Position numbers and translations under genes: made by a program
In this document: positions 33,574 through 44,629 of the stretch, piece after piece
Layout: the number at the start of each line of letters is the position of its first letter
Numbering within the stretch: the first letter of the stretch is position 1
Notes under the pieces: model-generated
What the model was told of the DNA's origin: nothing
Seen by the model: the letters and a program-made list of their open reading frames with translations, nothing else
The model's database searches: none
Assembly (NCBI GenBank): GCA_963556195.1
Contig: OY744525.1
Coordinates: 51,076,648 to 51,140,647, forward strand
Origin: Sepiola atlantica
Lineage: Eukaryota > Mollusca > Cephalopoda > Sepiida > Sepiolidae
Direction: 5' to 3'
DNA length: 64,000 nt

Positions 33574-35315
33574 TTAGTTTCTAAAAACTTCTGGGTATAC
33601 AACATTTTTAACTACACCTTGGTTTTCAGGAACTAAAATTGTAATGTTTGCCGGATTAGTTACTCTGCTAATTGCAACATAGAACTGGCCATGTGAAAAG
33701 AAATTGTTCAGGCAGCTTATACCAACATGGTTAATGGTTTGCCCATGTGATTTGTTGGAGGTCATTGCAAATGATAATTTCACAAGAAACTGTTTCCGGT
33801 AAAACTCAAATGGAACTCTCCCTTCTTCGCTGTGAAGTTCAATTCTTGGCAAATGAAACAATTGTCCCTTCCGAAGGCCTACCGCTACTTCGAGTTCTAG
33901 TATTCGCGGTTGGATATTTTTTACAACATATCTAGTACCGTTGCAATGTCCCTCGGCAGGAAATATGTTTCTTAGCAGAATAACCGGAGCACTTAATTTC
34001 AGTTTCAAAAGGTGATCTGGCATGCCAGGGAGGACTATCGCGTTCAATGTATCTACTGGAACATTATGCTTTCGGTCAGTTTGTTCATTGTTACGATCAA
34101 ACGAATGGATCACTATTTCTCTACCAGGCAATCTGTCAAGGACCTTTTGATTAATTTCCTATCTATCAATGGGTCAGGCGTGTCACCTGTCATCAAAAAT
34201 TTGGGTGGAACTACGAAGTCGTTGGTTCTACGATTGTCTTGTTTTAGATTGGCGACACCATCACCAATCCTGAGGAGTAGAGCTTCGAAATCTATTGATG
34301 CCTATCAACACCATTCACCCTCATGTTGGTATTCAATCTTAAAATGTTGAAAGTATTCCATGATGGGTGTTTTTTTTAATGTTGAGGCAACAATTTGAGA
34401 TCGCTCTCCATTCGGAACGACGGGGAGAACTTGTCGCCAATCACCAGAGAGCAGCATGGTGATACCACCAAAGGTTTTCTCTAATGGATTAACCCCTCCA
34501 CGTACGAATCTTCGAGTTTTATCCAGAAACTCCATCAGGTACCTACTGAACATGGGGGACTCGTCCCAAATAATCAGGTCGAGTTCTGCAAGCTCTTTAA
34601 CGAGTTTAGATCCCTTTTGAATAGTAAGCGGCGTTTTATCTTCAGGGTATAAAAGCAGCTTCATCCTAGAGTGCAAGATGGTCCCGCCTGTGAGCAGAAG
34701 TGCTGCAATGCCAGATGAGGCGCAAGCAGTCACCTTGTAACCCTGACTGGCAAGCTTTCGTACTATCGCATTCATGAGATAAGTCTTGCTAGTGCCACCG
34801 CCCGGGTGCGTCCATAAAAAAAGTTTTTACCCGCCTTCTGCCTCACAGAATCCATTACAGAGTCATAAAGCGCGCTGATTAGCATTTAGGGAGTTTTCGA
34901 CAGCTAAAATTGACTCCAAGCATTCTGTGTTCTCATAGACAATCCCGATTCTCTCATTCTCAAGCACACTTACCCCCTTGTTTGGCCGTGGAAGGTTGCA
35001 ACTATCCATTTTTGTGCTGTAACTTATCAAGTAAACATAAACCCGGTGCAACGCCCTGTTGTATACGATATCCATATCAGTGTCGGGCTCTGCACGGGCT
35101 AAGTCATGTGACATACTGTCTCTGTGGTCATTCCACAACGATAGGGCGTCATTCGGCTTCCAAAAGTGAATAAGCATGGCAAACATCCTCCGCATCTCAC
35201 GCAGGCTCATCGAAATCTGAGCATCATGCAAAACCAAGCTGATTTCGTTATCAGCCTCCATGATCTGGAGGAAGACTGCAACCTCTTTGAAGGTTGGAAA
35301 AACTTGATCGCCCAC
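33574..35315 (-). pseudogene. PIF1-family helicase region (unit 4, broken)
   Basis: Segment 34863-35315 holds the linker (DQVFPTFKEVAVFLQ to NSLNANQRAL); indels at 34820-34870 then shift the frame before Walker A, which reads GGGTSKTYLM. Segment 34305-34775 is open and keeps ACASSGIAALLLTGGT, AELDLIIWDESPMFS (Walker B, Ala to Ser) and LLSGDWRQVLPVVPNG. After a gap the end segment 33574-34131 is open with IVIHSFDRNNEQTD, NKSHGQTINHVG and GQFYVAISRVTNP. As in unit 2, about 60 bp near 34155 are missing. Confidence 0.83.
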
Positions 35316-35378
35316 CGTTCTAAGATCCGTGTAGCATTTGGGACCTTTTAAAAGTAAATGGTAAAGAGCGAAGGTTTC

Positions 35379-37690
35379 TTAATCTCCACCCGAATTGGGA
35401 AGAATGTTGGGCATCTGATCACCCCTGGGCATGCTGAACTCAGGATCATTCTCACCGAATACTAGACGCTTCCAAAACCTTTCTTGGACCATCCCGGCAT
35501 AAAATTTTGGAATATCCAAATACAAGAAATTGTTGGCTTTTTTGTCCTCTCTATTTAGCGTGAAAAATTCTGTCAATTTCGTCTTGGCTAGTCTTTCCAT
35601 GGTTTTCAGGTTGGACTTACCTGACTTAGGGTGATAAAAAACTTTTTGTTGACCTTCAAGGTGGATATCCAGCTTGACGACTGAGGGGTACATCCCGTAT
35701 TGGCTGAGGCAAAGTATCGACCATATCGCCTCAACACTGGACACATACCTACCGTTGAGGTATATCTTAACCTCATCCTTTTCTTGATCATTCACAGGGT
35801 TTCCCTTGTCATCTGTGACCTTTTCAAGTTCATAATTTATGTGATCAGAACCCTTCAGAATATACTTAAATATATATTGGAAAACGCTGACCGAACTTAC
35901 AACTTCCAGGTTAATGTGGGTCTGAAATATGATTCCCAGGTAGAGATTGTGTGGAACCACGTCCCTGCTGGTTACTACACACTTCTTTTTACCTGCTTGA
36001 CAAATTTCGCCCAGTCCACCATTATTATCGGGTGTTCTACGCCTGTAATTAGGATAGTTTGCCGCGTTGAAATTGGTTACATTATTAAAATCCTTTGGAA
36101 ACATCTTAGAGCAAGATGTTGTGTTTTTGATTCTTTTAGAGGGTTTCGTGCAAATACATCTGGGATTTATCATACCGCAAGGACTGTGAATCATTTTAGA
36201 AATGACAAACTCATAGGCCAGCTTCTGGTTTTGTGAATCACCTACTGGGATTTCAGCGCTAATCAGGCGATCAACATCCTCTGCGGACAAAATCTTATCA
36301 GCCTGCACCAACCAAATCAAACCGTGAACAAGTGGGAGGCCTCTTTTCTGGAATTCTATTTTGTAACTGTAGGCCACACATTTACCAAAAATTCCCTTAT
36401 CTTTTATGTTCACATTGAAAAGAAATCTCACCCGTTCCATGAAACTCCTGCATATAAGGTCAGGCCTATATTTATCAGGATTATCTATGCGGTTGCGGGC
36501 CATTTCTTGTATTTCTGGTAATTTCGGATTGCAGGTCATGGTTACAAAGAGGTCTGGACATCCAAATTCTCTGACCAATGCCATTGAATCTCGGTATAGT
36601 TTTTTGTACCACTTAAGAGTCGATTCCAAAAGAACGATACCGACTCCAACTTCTGCAGGATTTTCGCAATCGTTCAAAGTGTTAACTGATTCCAACCTAT
36701 GCGACACCTTAATCTTTTCTTGGAACTTTACTTGGTACTGGAAATTTATATAATCAAGATGCATCTTTATGTCTATTGCATACTGGTGCCATAGATTACC
36801 GCTCAATATCAGAGAGTTGAAAAAATCGTCGTGGACCATGAAAAGATACTTAAGATACTGCATCAAAGTTTCTTTGTGGCCAGTTTTAAGTAAATGGTGC
36901 CAGCAGCTCCAACCTTTCTGCTCAAAATTCAAAATAAGAGGGTATCCAAGAGGTTCATAAAAAGGGCTTAGGAAATCAACACGGACATATCCTTCTTCAC
37001 CAGCCCTTTTTCGAACTAAAATGACCCTGCCAAGCTCTTTGATATCCTTCTCAATGTAGAGCCCAGCTATTTCGGACACCGTTGGGAGTAGATTAGTTCT
37101 GTTGGCAGGCATACAATCCCCTAACACCACCCTATATTCAGGCATCCGTTCAAGCATTTCATATCCCGTTTTGAAAGTTCTTAACAGAATATTCTGATCC
37201 AGAATGAAATCACTGAAGATGGCCTGGATATAGTTCAGAATTGCACCATACCGATGCTCGAATTTAAATTTCTCCCTCTCAAATTTCTGGGATACCTTAT
37301 CAAATATGTGCACCTGAGCATATCTCGGTCTTGTGCTTGCCTGTGGCTCAAGCGGTGCCAATGTTTGATAGCAAAATCCATGAACTTTCATGCTGGGTTT
37401 CACTTCATCGATAGGCAGTTCAGTACAGTGCATATGACTGAAGGCAAATCCGGCATTCAGGACCCTTGCGAATTTAGCAAACATTTTTGCATATTCATCA
37501 TTGCCCTCATACAAACTTTATATCTCATCTCCTGGCCGTTCGAATTCAGTTATCTTAACCTTGCCATTCATGCAACACAATCCGGGTGGCTCTAAAGGCA
37601 ATTTGTATGTCATGCAGTGCTTATCTAAGGACTTGAAGGCAATTCAGAAAGTATTTTGGGTTTACTTTAAAAGTCCTATTGTAGTAGGTC
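35379..37690 (-). pseudogene. Helitron Rep (HUH) domain, longest open copy (unit 4)
   Basis: A single frame of 711 residues (35379-37514) spans the Rep domain; one TAA at about 37515 separates it from the N-terminal LCCMNGKVKI segment. Motifs in order: FCYQTLAPLEPQ, EFGCPDLFVTMTCNP, RGLPLVHGLIWL, CGMINPRCICTKPSK, FQYIFKYILKGSD, FYAGMVQERFWKR. Despite the open frame the first HUH His is Leu (plus 36330-36332), so the protein should be inactive as a nickase. The frame ends in the linker to the helicase. Confidence 0.88.
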
Positions 37691-37722
37691 TCAGTGACCA
37701 ACCCTGTCCTGGTTCAATCTGA

Positions 37723-38435
37723 GCTCCCTTTCCTCAGGAGTCTTCGGTTCGCGTGTTGCTTCTTTATGCTACCTATCCTTTTTCAAGCGAAGATCCCTCT
37801 TTTCTAGAATCTCCCGATTCGCATGTATCTTCTTTAAGCTCTCTTACTTTTTCAAGCGAAGATTCCTCTCTTCTAGAGTCTCTGATTCGCGTATTGCTTC
37901 TTTAAGCTCCCTATACTTTTTCAAGCGAAGATTCCTCTCTTCTAGAATCTTCGATTTGCGTGTTTCTTCCTTATGCTCCCTATCCTTTTTCAAGCGAAGA
38001 TTTTTCCTCAAGGATCTCAGATTGCCGTATCGCATCTTTGTGCTTACGGTCTTTTTGTATTCTTTTACATGTTTGCTCCCCTGACTCAGACCGCCTAGAT
38101 ATCTTTTTTTTGCATTCTTTGTTTCTTTAATCGCTTTTGCTTCTGAAATGCGCTTTCATTGGATTTTTTGTGCGTGCCTTCGCAAACCTTTTTTGGCAGA
38201 AGCTTCAGTGAATTTATGATTAGCCATATATTCTGCTACTAAAACTGGGTCTAAGAAGTAATTTGATTTGCCTTTAGAATCTTTGGCGGATTTAAGAAGC
38301 GGCAGCAAAGTTTCTACACGATGCGAAACTACTGCAGCTGGCAAAACTTCCACAGAATTTGCAAGCAATTTGTGATTTGTTTTAAGGCTTTTAGTGTCGT
38401 CCTCACTAATAATGGGGTCGTAAAAAGTTTGCACT
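37723..38435 (-). pseudogene. Charged repeats and truncated protease linker (unit 4)
   Basis: Five charged repeats (CAAGCGAAGAT cores near 37790, 37855, 37922 and 37997 plus a diverged one) are followed by the linker (SAKDSKGKSNYF, VAEYMANHKFTEASAKKG). The module is cut at 38435, before the catalytic Cys region, so no protease active site remains. The fused frame 38156-38491 crosses the junction into antisense-free Rep sequence and is an artefact of the rearrangement. Confidence 0.65.
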
Positions 38436-38900
38436 AAATTTCTCCCTCTCAAGTTTCTAGGAAACCTTATCAAATATGTGCACCTGAGCATATCTCGGTC
38501 TTGTGCTTACCTGTGGCTCAAGTGGTGCCAATGTTTAATAGCAAAATCGATGAACTTTCATGCTCGGTTTCACTTCACCAATAGGGAGTTCAGTACAGTG
38601 CATATGACTGAAGGCAAATCCGGCATTCAGGACCCTTGCGAATTTAGCAAACATTTTTGCATATTCATCATTGATCTCATACAAACTTTGTATTTCATCT
38701 CCTGGCCGTTCGAATTCAGTTATCTTAACCATGCCATTCATGCAACACAATCCGGGTGGCTCTAAAGGCAATTTGTATGTCATGCAGTGTTTACCTGGAT
38801 CGTCCTTATATTTGAGGTAGATTATCTCAGTCATAGTCCATTTCATCTAAAGACTTGAAGGCAATTCTAAAGTATTTTGGATCTACTTTAAAAGTCCTAT
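38436..38900 (-). pseudogene. Helitron Rep N-terminal fragment (unit 5)
   Basis: Open segment 38535-38846 reads LPLEPPGLCCMNGMVKI, YEINDEYAKMFAKFARVLN and AFSHMHCTELPIGE, the conserved N-terminal part of the Rep region. CAA is kept where units 1, 3 and 4 have TAA. Everything C-terminal, including HUH and Tyr motifs, is missing because of the junction at 38435/38436. Confidence 0.75.
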
Positions 38901-38929
38901 TGTAGTAGGTTTAAGAGTGACCAACCCTG

Positions 38930-40020
38930 TTCTGGTTCAATCTGAGCTCCCTTTCCGCAGGAATCTCCGATTCGCGTGTTGCTTCTTTATGTTCCCATCC
39001 TTATTCAAGCGAAGATTTGCTTCGTCAAGGATCTCAGATTGCCGTGTCGCATCTTTGTGCTTACAGTCTTTTTGCATTCTTTTATATGTTTGCTCCCCTG
39101 ACTCGGACCGCCTAGATATGTTTTTTGCATTCTTTGTTTCTTTAATCGCTCTTGCTTCTGAAATACGCTTTCATTGCATTTTTGTGCGTGCCTTCGCAAA
39201 CCTTTTTTTGGCAGAAGCTTCAGTGCATTTATGATTAGCCATATATTCTGCTACTAAAACTGGGTCTAAGAAGTATTTCGATTTGCCTTTAGAATCTTTC
39301 GCAGATTTAAGAGGCAGCAAAGTTTCTACACGATGCGAAACTACTGCAGCTGGCAAAACTTCCACAGAACCTGTGATTTGTTTTAGGTATTTCAGGGCTT
39401 TTAGTGTCGTCCTCTCTAATAATGGGTTCATAAAAAGTTTGCACTTTAATTTTTTCTGCCTTTTTAGAATGACAGGTTCCTGTTTGCCCATAATGGTAAT
39501 TTTTAAAATTAATCATCATTGGATTTGATTGATGTTCAGCTAGCCCAGTTTGATTTAGTGTAGAAAGAGTTTTTCTAACAGGGTTGTAAACAAAAATCTC
39601 ATCAAAAAGAATAGGATTTGAATTATCATTATATATTAGAAAGTCAGGCTCAAAAATTTCATTACAATCATAGCACGCTCTAAGATATTCCCATAGAACA
39701 GTAGCCCCATTGGAAACATGAGTGGAAAAACGAAATTTGGTTGGGTCTGAATTAAAATAGATATATTAAAGCATTTAAAATTGAATGCAACCCACAATCA
39801 TTACTGTTAGGCTGCTGCTGCACATTTAGTACCCTACATCTAAAAATAAAATTGCTTTTATCGGAAAAAAGCATCATTTAGATAAAAGTCAATTTTAGCA
39901 AAAAAGTTCACATTTGAAGTTAGTAATGAATCTGCAAGCTCAATCACAGGTAATGATTCCGAATAAGAAAATCTGATGGTAACAAAATGATCGCCAGTGC
40001 ATAATGAGGCAACAGATGCA
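38930..40020 (-). pseudogene. Ulp1/SENP-like protease, linker and two charged repeats (unit 5)
   Basis: Only two charged repeats remain (38935-39030). The linker and the C-terminal protease part are recognisable (39171-39519, FDEIFVYNPVRKT region above it), and QPNSNDCG is present near 39790-39810. A loss of about 50 bp near 39868, between short AAAGCAT/GGAAAA matches, and an indel near 39755 disrupt the protease. A premature change also converts part of the linker into the frame-shifted TNHRFCGSF version seen again in unit 6. Confidence 0.58.
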
Positions 40021-40402
40021 CATTTGTGGAGTTACTTTGATTCCCTGTTTGGGGTCTGGTATTTTAGACGACGGACGCGTCTTTAGGGATTACCAAGCCA
40101 CCACACTAAACAATTAACTTTTAACAATGTAATATTGTTAATAAAAAAAGAAACTGTAAAGTAAAAGAATAAAACTTTTATATATAAACAATTCTACAAA
40201 AATGTAAAATATAACAAAGTTTGTGCAGGATAGAAAATGTTTGAAACGACACGAGCGTTAGCGTTGTCTTTAAAGTTTGTGCGTGCATGTGTGCGTACTT
40301 AGTTAAGCTGTTATTGCCGGGCAAGACAGCAGGCGTGCTTAAAAGTGGATGCTCTTTTTGTTGTTGCTGTCTTCATTGCTGGCGAGCTATCCGTTTTCGC
40401 CA

Positions 40403-40701
40403 AGAACACTGATTTCTTTCTGATAATTCCCTGGTTTTATTAAAGTTTATTTCGCACCCACTTGTTCAAAACATGTGTGAACACTTGAGAGTTCACACTT
40501 TGGTCACATCTGTTATAACTTATTTTTAGGAGCAAATTGCCCGCAAGATGATCCCCTCTTCAAGAAGAAAGAAAGAAATACAAGAAAAGGAAAGAAGAGG
40601 AGAGAGTAAGCCAAACAAACCTAGAAAGAAAAGAGGTAACTAAACAGGCTAGCACTTTCCTTCAATGCTCGTTCGTCTCATCGATCTATTGATCTGCCAC
40701 A
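40403..40701 (-). repeat. Candidate gypsy LTR (unit 5)
   Basis: About 299 bp, TGTGGCAGATC start beside GGTGGGGGAC on the minus strand, and a primer-site-like CTTGGCGAAAACGGAT beyond its end. Same AATAAA-type signals as the other copies. Confidence 0.43.
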
Positions 40702-40886
40702 ATAGTCCCCCACCAGTAAGCGGAGCTTAACCGATAGGCACTACCCTATTTTTATTTTACTTTTATTTTTTTAATTTATTTTTATTTATTTTTTTTGTAA
40801 TCTCCTTAGTTTTGTTTTCTCATTATTCTTATACTTATAACTATTCCTTTGTTTTATTATAATTAGTCGTACTTTTTTAATAGTTA

Positions 40887-42107
40887 TTAAAAATTAAAAA
40901 ATTCATTGTTTTTCTTCCATGTAACTTTTCTTCCAGATCTAGACTCATATGTTTTACTAGTAATATTTTTATCGACTTCGTCAGCGGTATTTGTTTCAAT
41001 ATTTTCTTTGTTAGTTGTGCACGCATCTGTCTGTGCTTTCTTAGTAGTCCTAGTTTTGTCGTTATTGCTAGTTGGTTCTATATAAGGTTTTAACCTATCT
41101 ATCGATACATGAGTATGAGTACCATTGCTCATATCGATCTGAAAATGTTTAACTGATCGAACTTTATAAGGACCTGAATAAGACGCTTCTAATGATTTTC
41201 TCACTCAATCGACACTAAGCCATACTTTCTCACAGGAAAGTAGAGTTTTTGGTATGAAGGGTTTCGTATTTGAATGGTGGTGTCTTTTATCGCAGCTGAG
41301 TGCATCAAAATGGGACATCGAATCACACAAATCACGTATGTATTTGTGATTTACTGGTGTTTCTTTTTCTACGCCCTGTCTGTGCACCAATTGCTGAGGG
41401 ATCAATATTGATGCTTCAGTAACAGAAGTAAAAGATGAAAAGCCTGATTCATTAGGGGTACTGCGTATACCAAGTAGAATTATAGGTATAGCTTTCATCC
41501 ATGATTCTGTTCGAGCCATTATCGCTGCTTTTAGCGTACGATGTGCTCTTTCTATCAATCCGTTGCTTTGAGGATGATATGAAGTCGTTCTTAATCGGTA
41601 AAAACCTATCACCTTGGCTAATTCCTGGAATAATTCACTCTCAAATTGACTGCCTCGATCCGTTACAACATGCACTGGAACTCCAAATCTAGATATCCAT
41701 GCATTAATAAATGCTTCTGCTACCGACTGCAGTTATTTCAGTCATAGGCTGTACTTCAATCCAGCGAGTTGCACGATCGATACAGGTCAGTAGATATCTA
41801 TATGGACTCAGATACGGGTCTGGTTCACTGCGCGTTAAGGGTAATGGGCCGACAATGTCTATATGCACTGTTTGGAAACGTGCAGATGGCAATTCAAAAT
41901 TCTGGACAGTAGATTTAGTGTGTCTGAACTTTAGCTTGTTGACATACAACACATGCTGCACAGAATTGTTTGATAGTTTTATCCAAATTCGGCCCAAAAT
42001 ATCTGGACTTAACCAGTTTTATAGACGCTCCCGTTCCGGGATGCGCTAAGCCGTATAGGCTATCAAAAATGGCTCTACGAAGATTTTTCGGGATAAACGG
42101 TCTAGGG
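40887..42107 (-). pseudogene. Gypsy integrase and GPY module (unit 5)
   Basis: Segments 41704-41997 (FQTVHIDIVGPLP), 41205-41675 (VVTDRGSQFES, SYHPQSNGLIER) and 40887-41204 (SYSGPYKVRSVKHFQID, the GPY-type chromatin/DNA-binding module, then a Lys/Thr-rich tail ending KKNNEFFNF) cover the integrase and its C-terminus. One base is lost near 41730, splitting the core between the first and second catalytic Asp, and one stop precedes the GPY module. Two residues of the LTRSAKH segment are deleted. RNase H is missing because the hAT terminus interrupts the zinc module at 42107. Confidence 0.85.
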
Positions 42108-42950
42108 CAGTGGTCCTCAACCTTTTTGTTGCCGCGGACCGGTAAGCGTTAGACAATTTTACCGCGGCCCGGGGGTAGATTGTTTACTTGCAACTTACAT
42201 GTAGCATCGTACCAACAACATAACATGAAAATAAAAGCCTCGAAATAATAATAAATATATCATTAAAAAGTTTACATTAAAAATTTACTTTAAACATTCC
42301 TTTCAAAATAAAATACAGGTACACCAGAAAAACGAATATAAAGTGCATGAACATTTTAACATTACTAGAACACCAAGTCAATGAGAACTTTGAGCTTGTT
42401 TCTTTGCAATCAGACGGTCCCATCTGGGAGCAATAGGAGACAATGACACCCGGAGTGTGTTGCTCATGTCTAGTTTATTCCGATATTTTGTTTTAGTTGC
42501 TGTTACTGCAGAAAACCCCGCTTCACACAGATAAGTTGTTGGAAATGGCAACAAGGCTTTAAGTGCTGTAGTGGCGATCTTAGGGTATTCTGCCAAGACT
42601 TTATTCCAGAACACCGGCAGAGTTGTTGTTTCAAACGTACTTTTCAGGTCACTATCATTTGCGATCTCAAGCAGTTGATCTTCTTCCATGGATAAACTAG
42701 ATTCGCCTGGCTTGTTGACAAATGGGTGTCGAATCCATTCCTTACCAGTTCGTGGGTCTTTTGTCGTAGGAAAATAACGCTCGAACTCTTTTGAAAGCAA
42801 GGACAGATGATCGTGCACCAACCGGAAGAATGAAGGCTCAGGATCAGTATCACCAAAAATACCTGCCAATGTTTGAAACATGTCCAAAATGCCTTTGTTC
42901 ACGCGTTGTCCCCACAACTCCAGTTTAGCTTTAAATGTGGCTATTTTGCT
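42108..42950 (-). mobile_element. 5'-truncated hAT element (ZBED5/FAM200-like transposase C-terminus)
   Basis: The terminus at 42108 reads CAGTGGTCCTCAACCTTTTT followed by GCCGCGGACCGG, a classic hAT terminal inverted repeat. Reading inward on the minus strand, 42378-42950 encodes the transposase C-terminus: KLELWGQRVNKGILDMFQTL, HPFVNKPGESSLSMEEDQLL, FPTTYLCEAGFSAVTATKTKYR with the catalytic Glu in CEAGFS, and LRVSLSPIAPRWDRL (dimerisation region). The 5' half and other terminus are absent; at about 42946-42950 it meets protease-linker sequence across TTGCTTCTGA. The open frame 42378-42968 therefore starts with seven residues of array sequence. Confidence 0.85.
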
Positions 42951-43860
42951 TCTGAAATACGCTTTCATTGCATTTTTGTGCGTGCCTTCGCAAACCTTTT
43001 TTGGCAGAAGCTTCAGTGCATTTATGATTAGCCATATATTCTGCTACTAAAACTGGGTCTAAGAAGTATTTCGATTTGCCTTTAGAATCTTTTGCGGATT
43101 TAAGAGGCGGCAGCAAAGTTTCTACACGATGCGAAACTACTGCAGCTGGCAAAACTTCCACAGAATCTGTGATTTGTTTTAGGTATTTCAGGGCTTTTAG
43201 TGTCGTCCTCACTAATAATGGGTTCATAAAAAGTTTGCACTTTAATTTTTTCTGCCTTTTTAGAATGACAGGTTCCTGTTTGCCCATAATGGTAATTTTT
43301 AAAATTAATCATCATTGGATTTGATTGATGTTCAGCTAGCCCAGTTTGATTTAGTGTAGAAAGAGTTTTTCTAACAGGGTTGTAAACAAAAATCTCATCA
43401 AAAAGAATAGGATTTGAATTATCATTATATATTAGAAAGTCAGGCTCAAAAATTTCATTACAATCATAGCACGCTCTAAGATATTCCCATAGAACAGTAG
43501 CCCCATTGGAAACATGAGTGGAAAAACGAAATTTGGTTGGGTCTGAATTTAAGGCAAATATTAAAGCATTTAAAATTGAATGCAACCCACAATCATTACT
43601 GTTAGGCTGCTGCTGCACATTTAGTACCCTACATCTAAAAATAAAATTGCTTTTATCGGAAAATGTTTTAAATGCATTTAAGATTCTGAATGTGTGCTCA
43701 TTGTCCCTTAAAGCATCATTTAGATAAAAGCCAATTTTAGCAAAAAAGTTCACATTTGAAGTTAGTAATGAATCTGCAAGCTCAATCACAGGCAATGATT
43801 CCGAATAAGGAAATCTGATAGTAACAAAATGATCGCCAGTGCATAATGAGGCAACAGATG
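42946..43860 (-). pseudogene. Ulp1/SENP-like protease and partial linker (unit 6)
   Basis: Segment 43100-43795 is open and carries VIELADSLLTSN, NVQQQPNSNDCGLHSILNAL, FDEIFVYNPVRKTLSTLNQ and YHYGQTGTCHSKKAEK, so Asp, Gln and Cys of the signature are present with the His upstream near 43833. Its last residues (TNHRFCGSFASC) are out of frame because of a short deletion around 43168; the correct frame resumes in 42931-43287 (DSVEVLPAAVVSHRVETLLP, VAEYMANHKCTEASAKKGLRR). The charged repeats are cut off by the hAT junction. Confidence 0.62.
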
Positions 43861-44118
43861 CACATTTGTGGAGTTACTTTGATTCCCTGTTTGGGGTCTG
43901 GTATTTTAGACGACGGACGCGTCTTTAGGGATTACCAAGCCACCACACTAAACAATTAATTTTGTGTAGATAAATTGAGACCGATTTGATAACAAGGATC
44001 ACCAGTTAGCGAGTGCTAACTTTTAACAATATAATATTGTTAATAAAAAACGAAACTGTAAAGTAAAAAAATAAAACTTTTATATATAAACAATTTTACA
44101 AAAATGTAAAATATAACA
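42946..44118 (-). mobile_element. Array unit 6 (protease module, right edge of the array)
   Basis: Begins at the protease linker (equivalent of about 5445 in unit 1) and ends within the leader before the LTR (equivalent of about 6540), where the sequence turns into unrelated DNA at ATTTAGATCTGG. The last part, 43870-44118, matches the leader of units 2 and 3, including GATCACCAGTTAGCGAGTGC. Confidence 0.8.
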
Positions 44119-44265
44119 AAGATTTAGATCTGGAGATGTGCTGATCTACCGAACGACAATGATGCCTCAACAGACAAATTATCTCAGTTGGGTCCTGGCT
44201 GATACACTGGAACTTAACTAAGATGTGGACGCTAGCGGTTTGAGGGTCTTTTTTCGTGACAGTGT

Positions 44266-44285
44266 CACACACACACACACACACA
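44266..44285. repeat. (CA)n microsatellite
   Basis: Ten CA units following CAGTGT, just outside the array edge in unique-looking DNA. Confidence 0.9.
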
Positions 44286-44585
44286 GAGTACAACAAACTT
44301 ATACATAATGTATCTGAGTTTGTGTTTTTTCTTGTGAGTCTGCGTTGTTTTTGTATACTTGTAAACTAGTGCATGTTACTTCGGCAATCGCCAATATGAG
44401 AGATGATGACATGGCCAGAACAAGAATATTAAGACGAAAAGAAAACCATGGCGCGATCGGTGGGGACAAGCATTTGATTGTGCAGGATCACTTCCCCTCC
44501 GATCATATACTTTATTTCTTGTGCATACCTTTTTATATAGTGATTTTATTTATATATTTTTTCAAAAAAAAATTTAATAATTTTT

Positions 44586-44590
<5 letters not shown>

Positions 44591-44628
<38 letters not shown>
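44591..44628. repeat. (TA)n microsatellite
   Basis: About 19 TA units preceded by a T run. Confidence 0.95.

Positions 44629-44629
<1 letters not shown>

Larger units (their letters stand above)
32832..38435 (-). mobile_element. Array unit 4 (helicase, Rep and part of the protease-repeat module)
   Basis: It begins like unit 1 and runs through the spacer, helicase, Rep and charged repeats, then breaks off inside the protease linker at 38435, where it joins the Rep N-terminal region of unit 5. It carries the longest Rep frame in the window. Spacer 33060-33573 has no recognisable gene. Confidence 0.83.
38436..42107 (-). mobile_element. Array unit 5 (Rep N-terminus to gypsy integrase)
   Basis: It begins inside the Rep N-terminal region (equivalent of about 4513 in unit 1) and runs through charged repeats, protease, leader, candidate LTR and gypsy pol. 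It stops in the integrase zinc module at 42107 where a hAT terminus begins. With unit 4 it makes a nested tandem duplication of about 1.1 kb (37254-38435 and 38436-39447). Confidence 0.8.
1..44118 (-). repeat. Head-to-tail array of a composite Helitron/gypsy/hAT unit
   Basis: The same order of modules recurs in one orientation: the sequence at position 1 reappears at 12112 and 32832, and from about its 22nd base at 20878. Compared by eye over several hundred bases, copies agree at roughly 95-98%. The full unit is about 12 kb; truncated units of 8.8, 5.6, 3.7 and 1.2 kb follow. All recognisable genes lie on the minus strand. The right edge is at about 44118, where the unit sequence stops inside the leader that precedes the candidate LTR. 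The left edge is outside the window. Tandem segmental duplication, unequal exchange, or integration of a rolling-circle or circular multimer would all give this layout. Confidence 0.9.

Noticed and set aside
44345..44629. 94-codon frame ending in a run of Tyr-Ile as a gene
   Set aside because: Its C-terminus is just translated (TA)n microsatellite and there is no domain or conserved neighbour.
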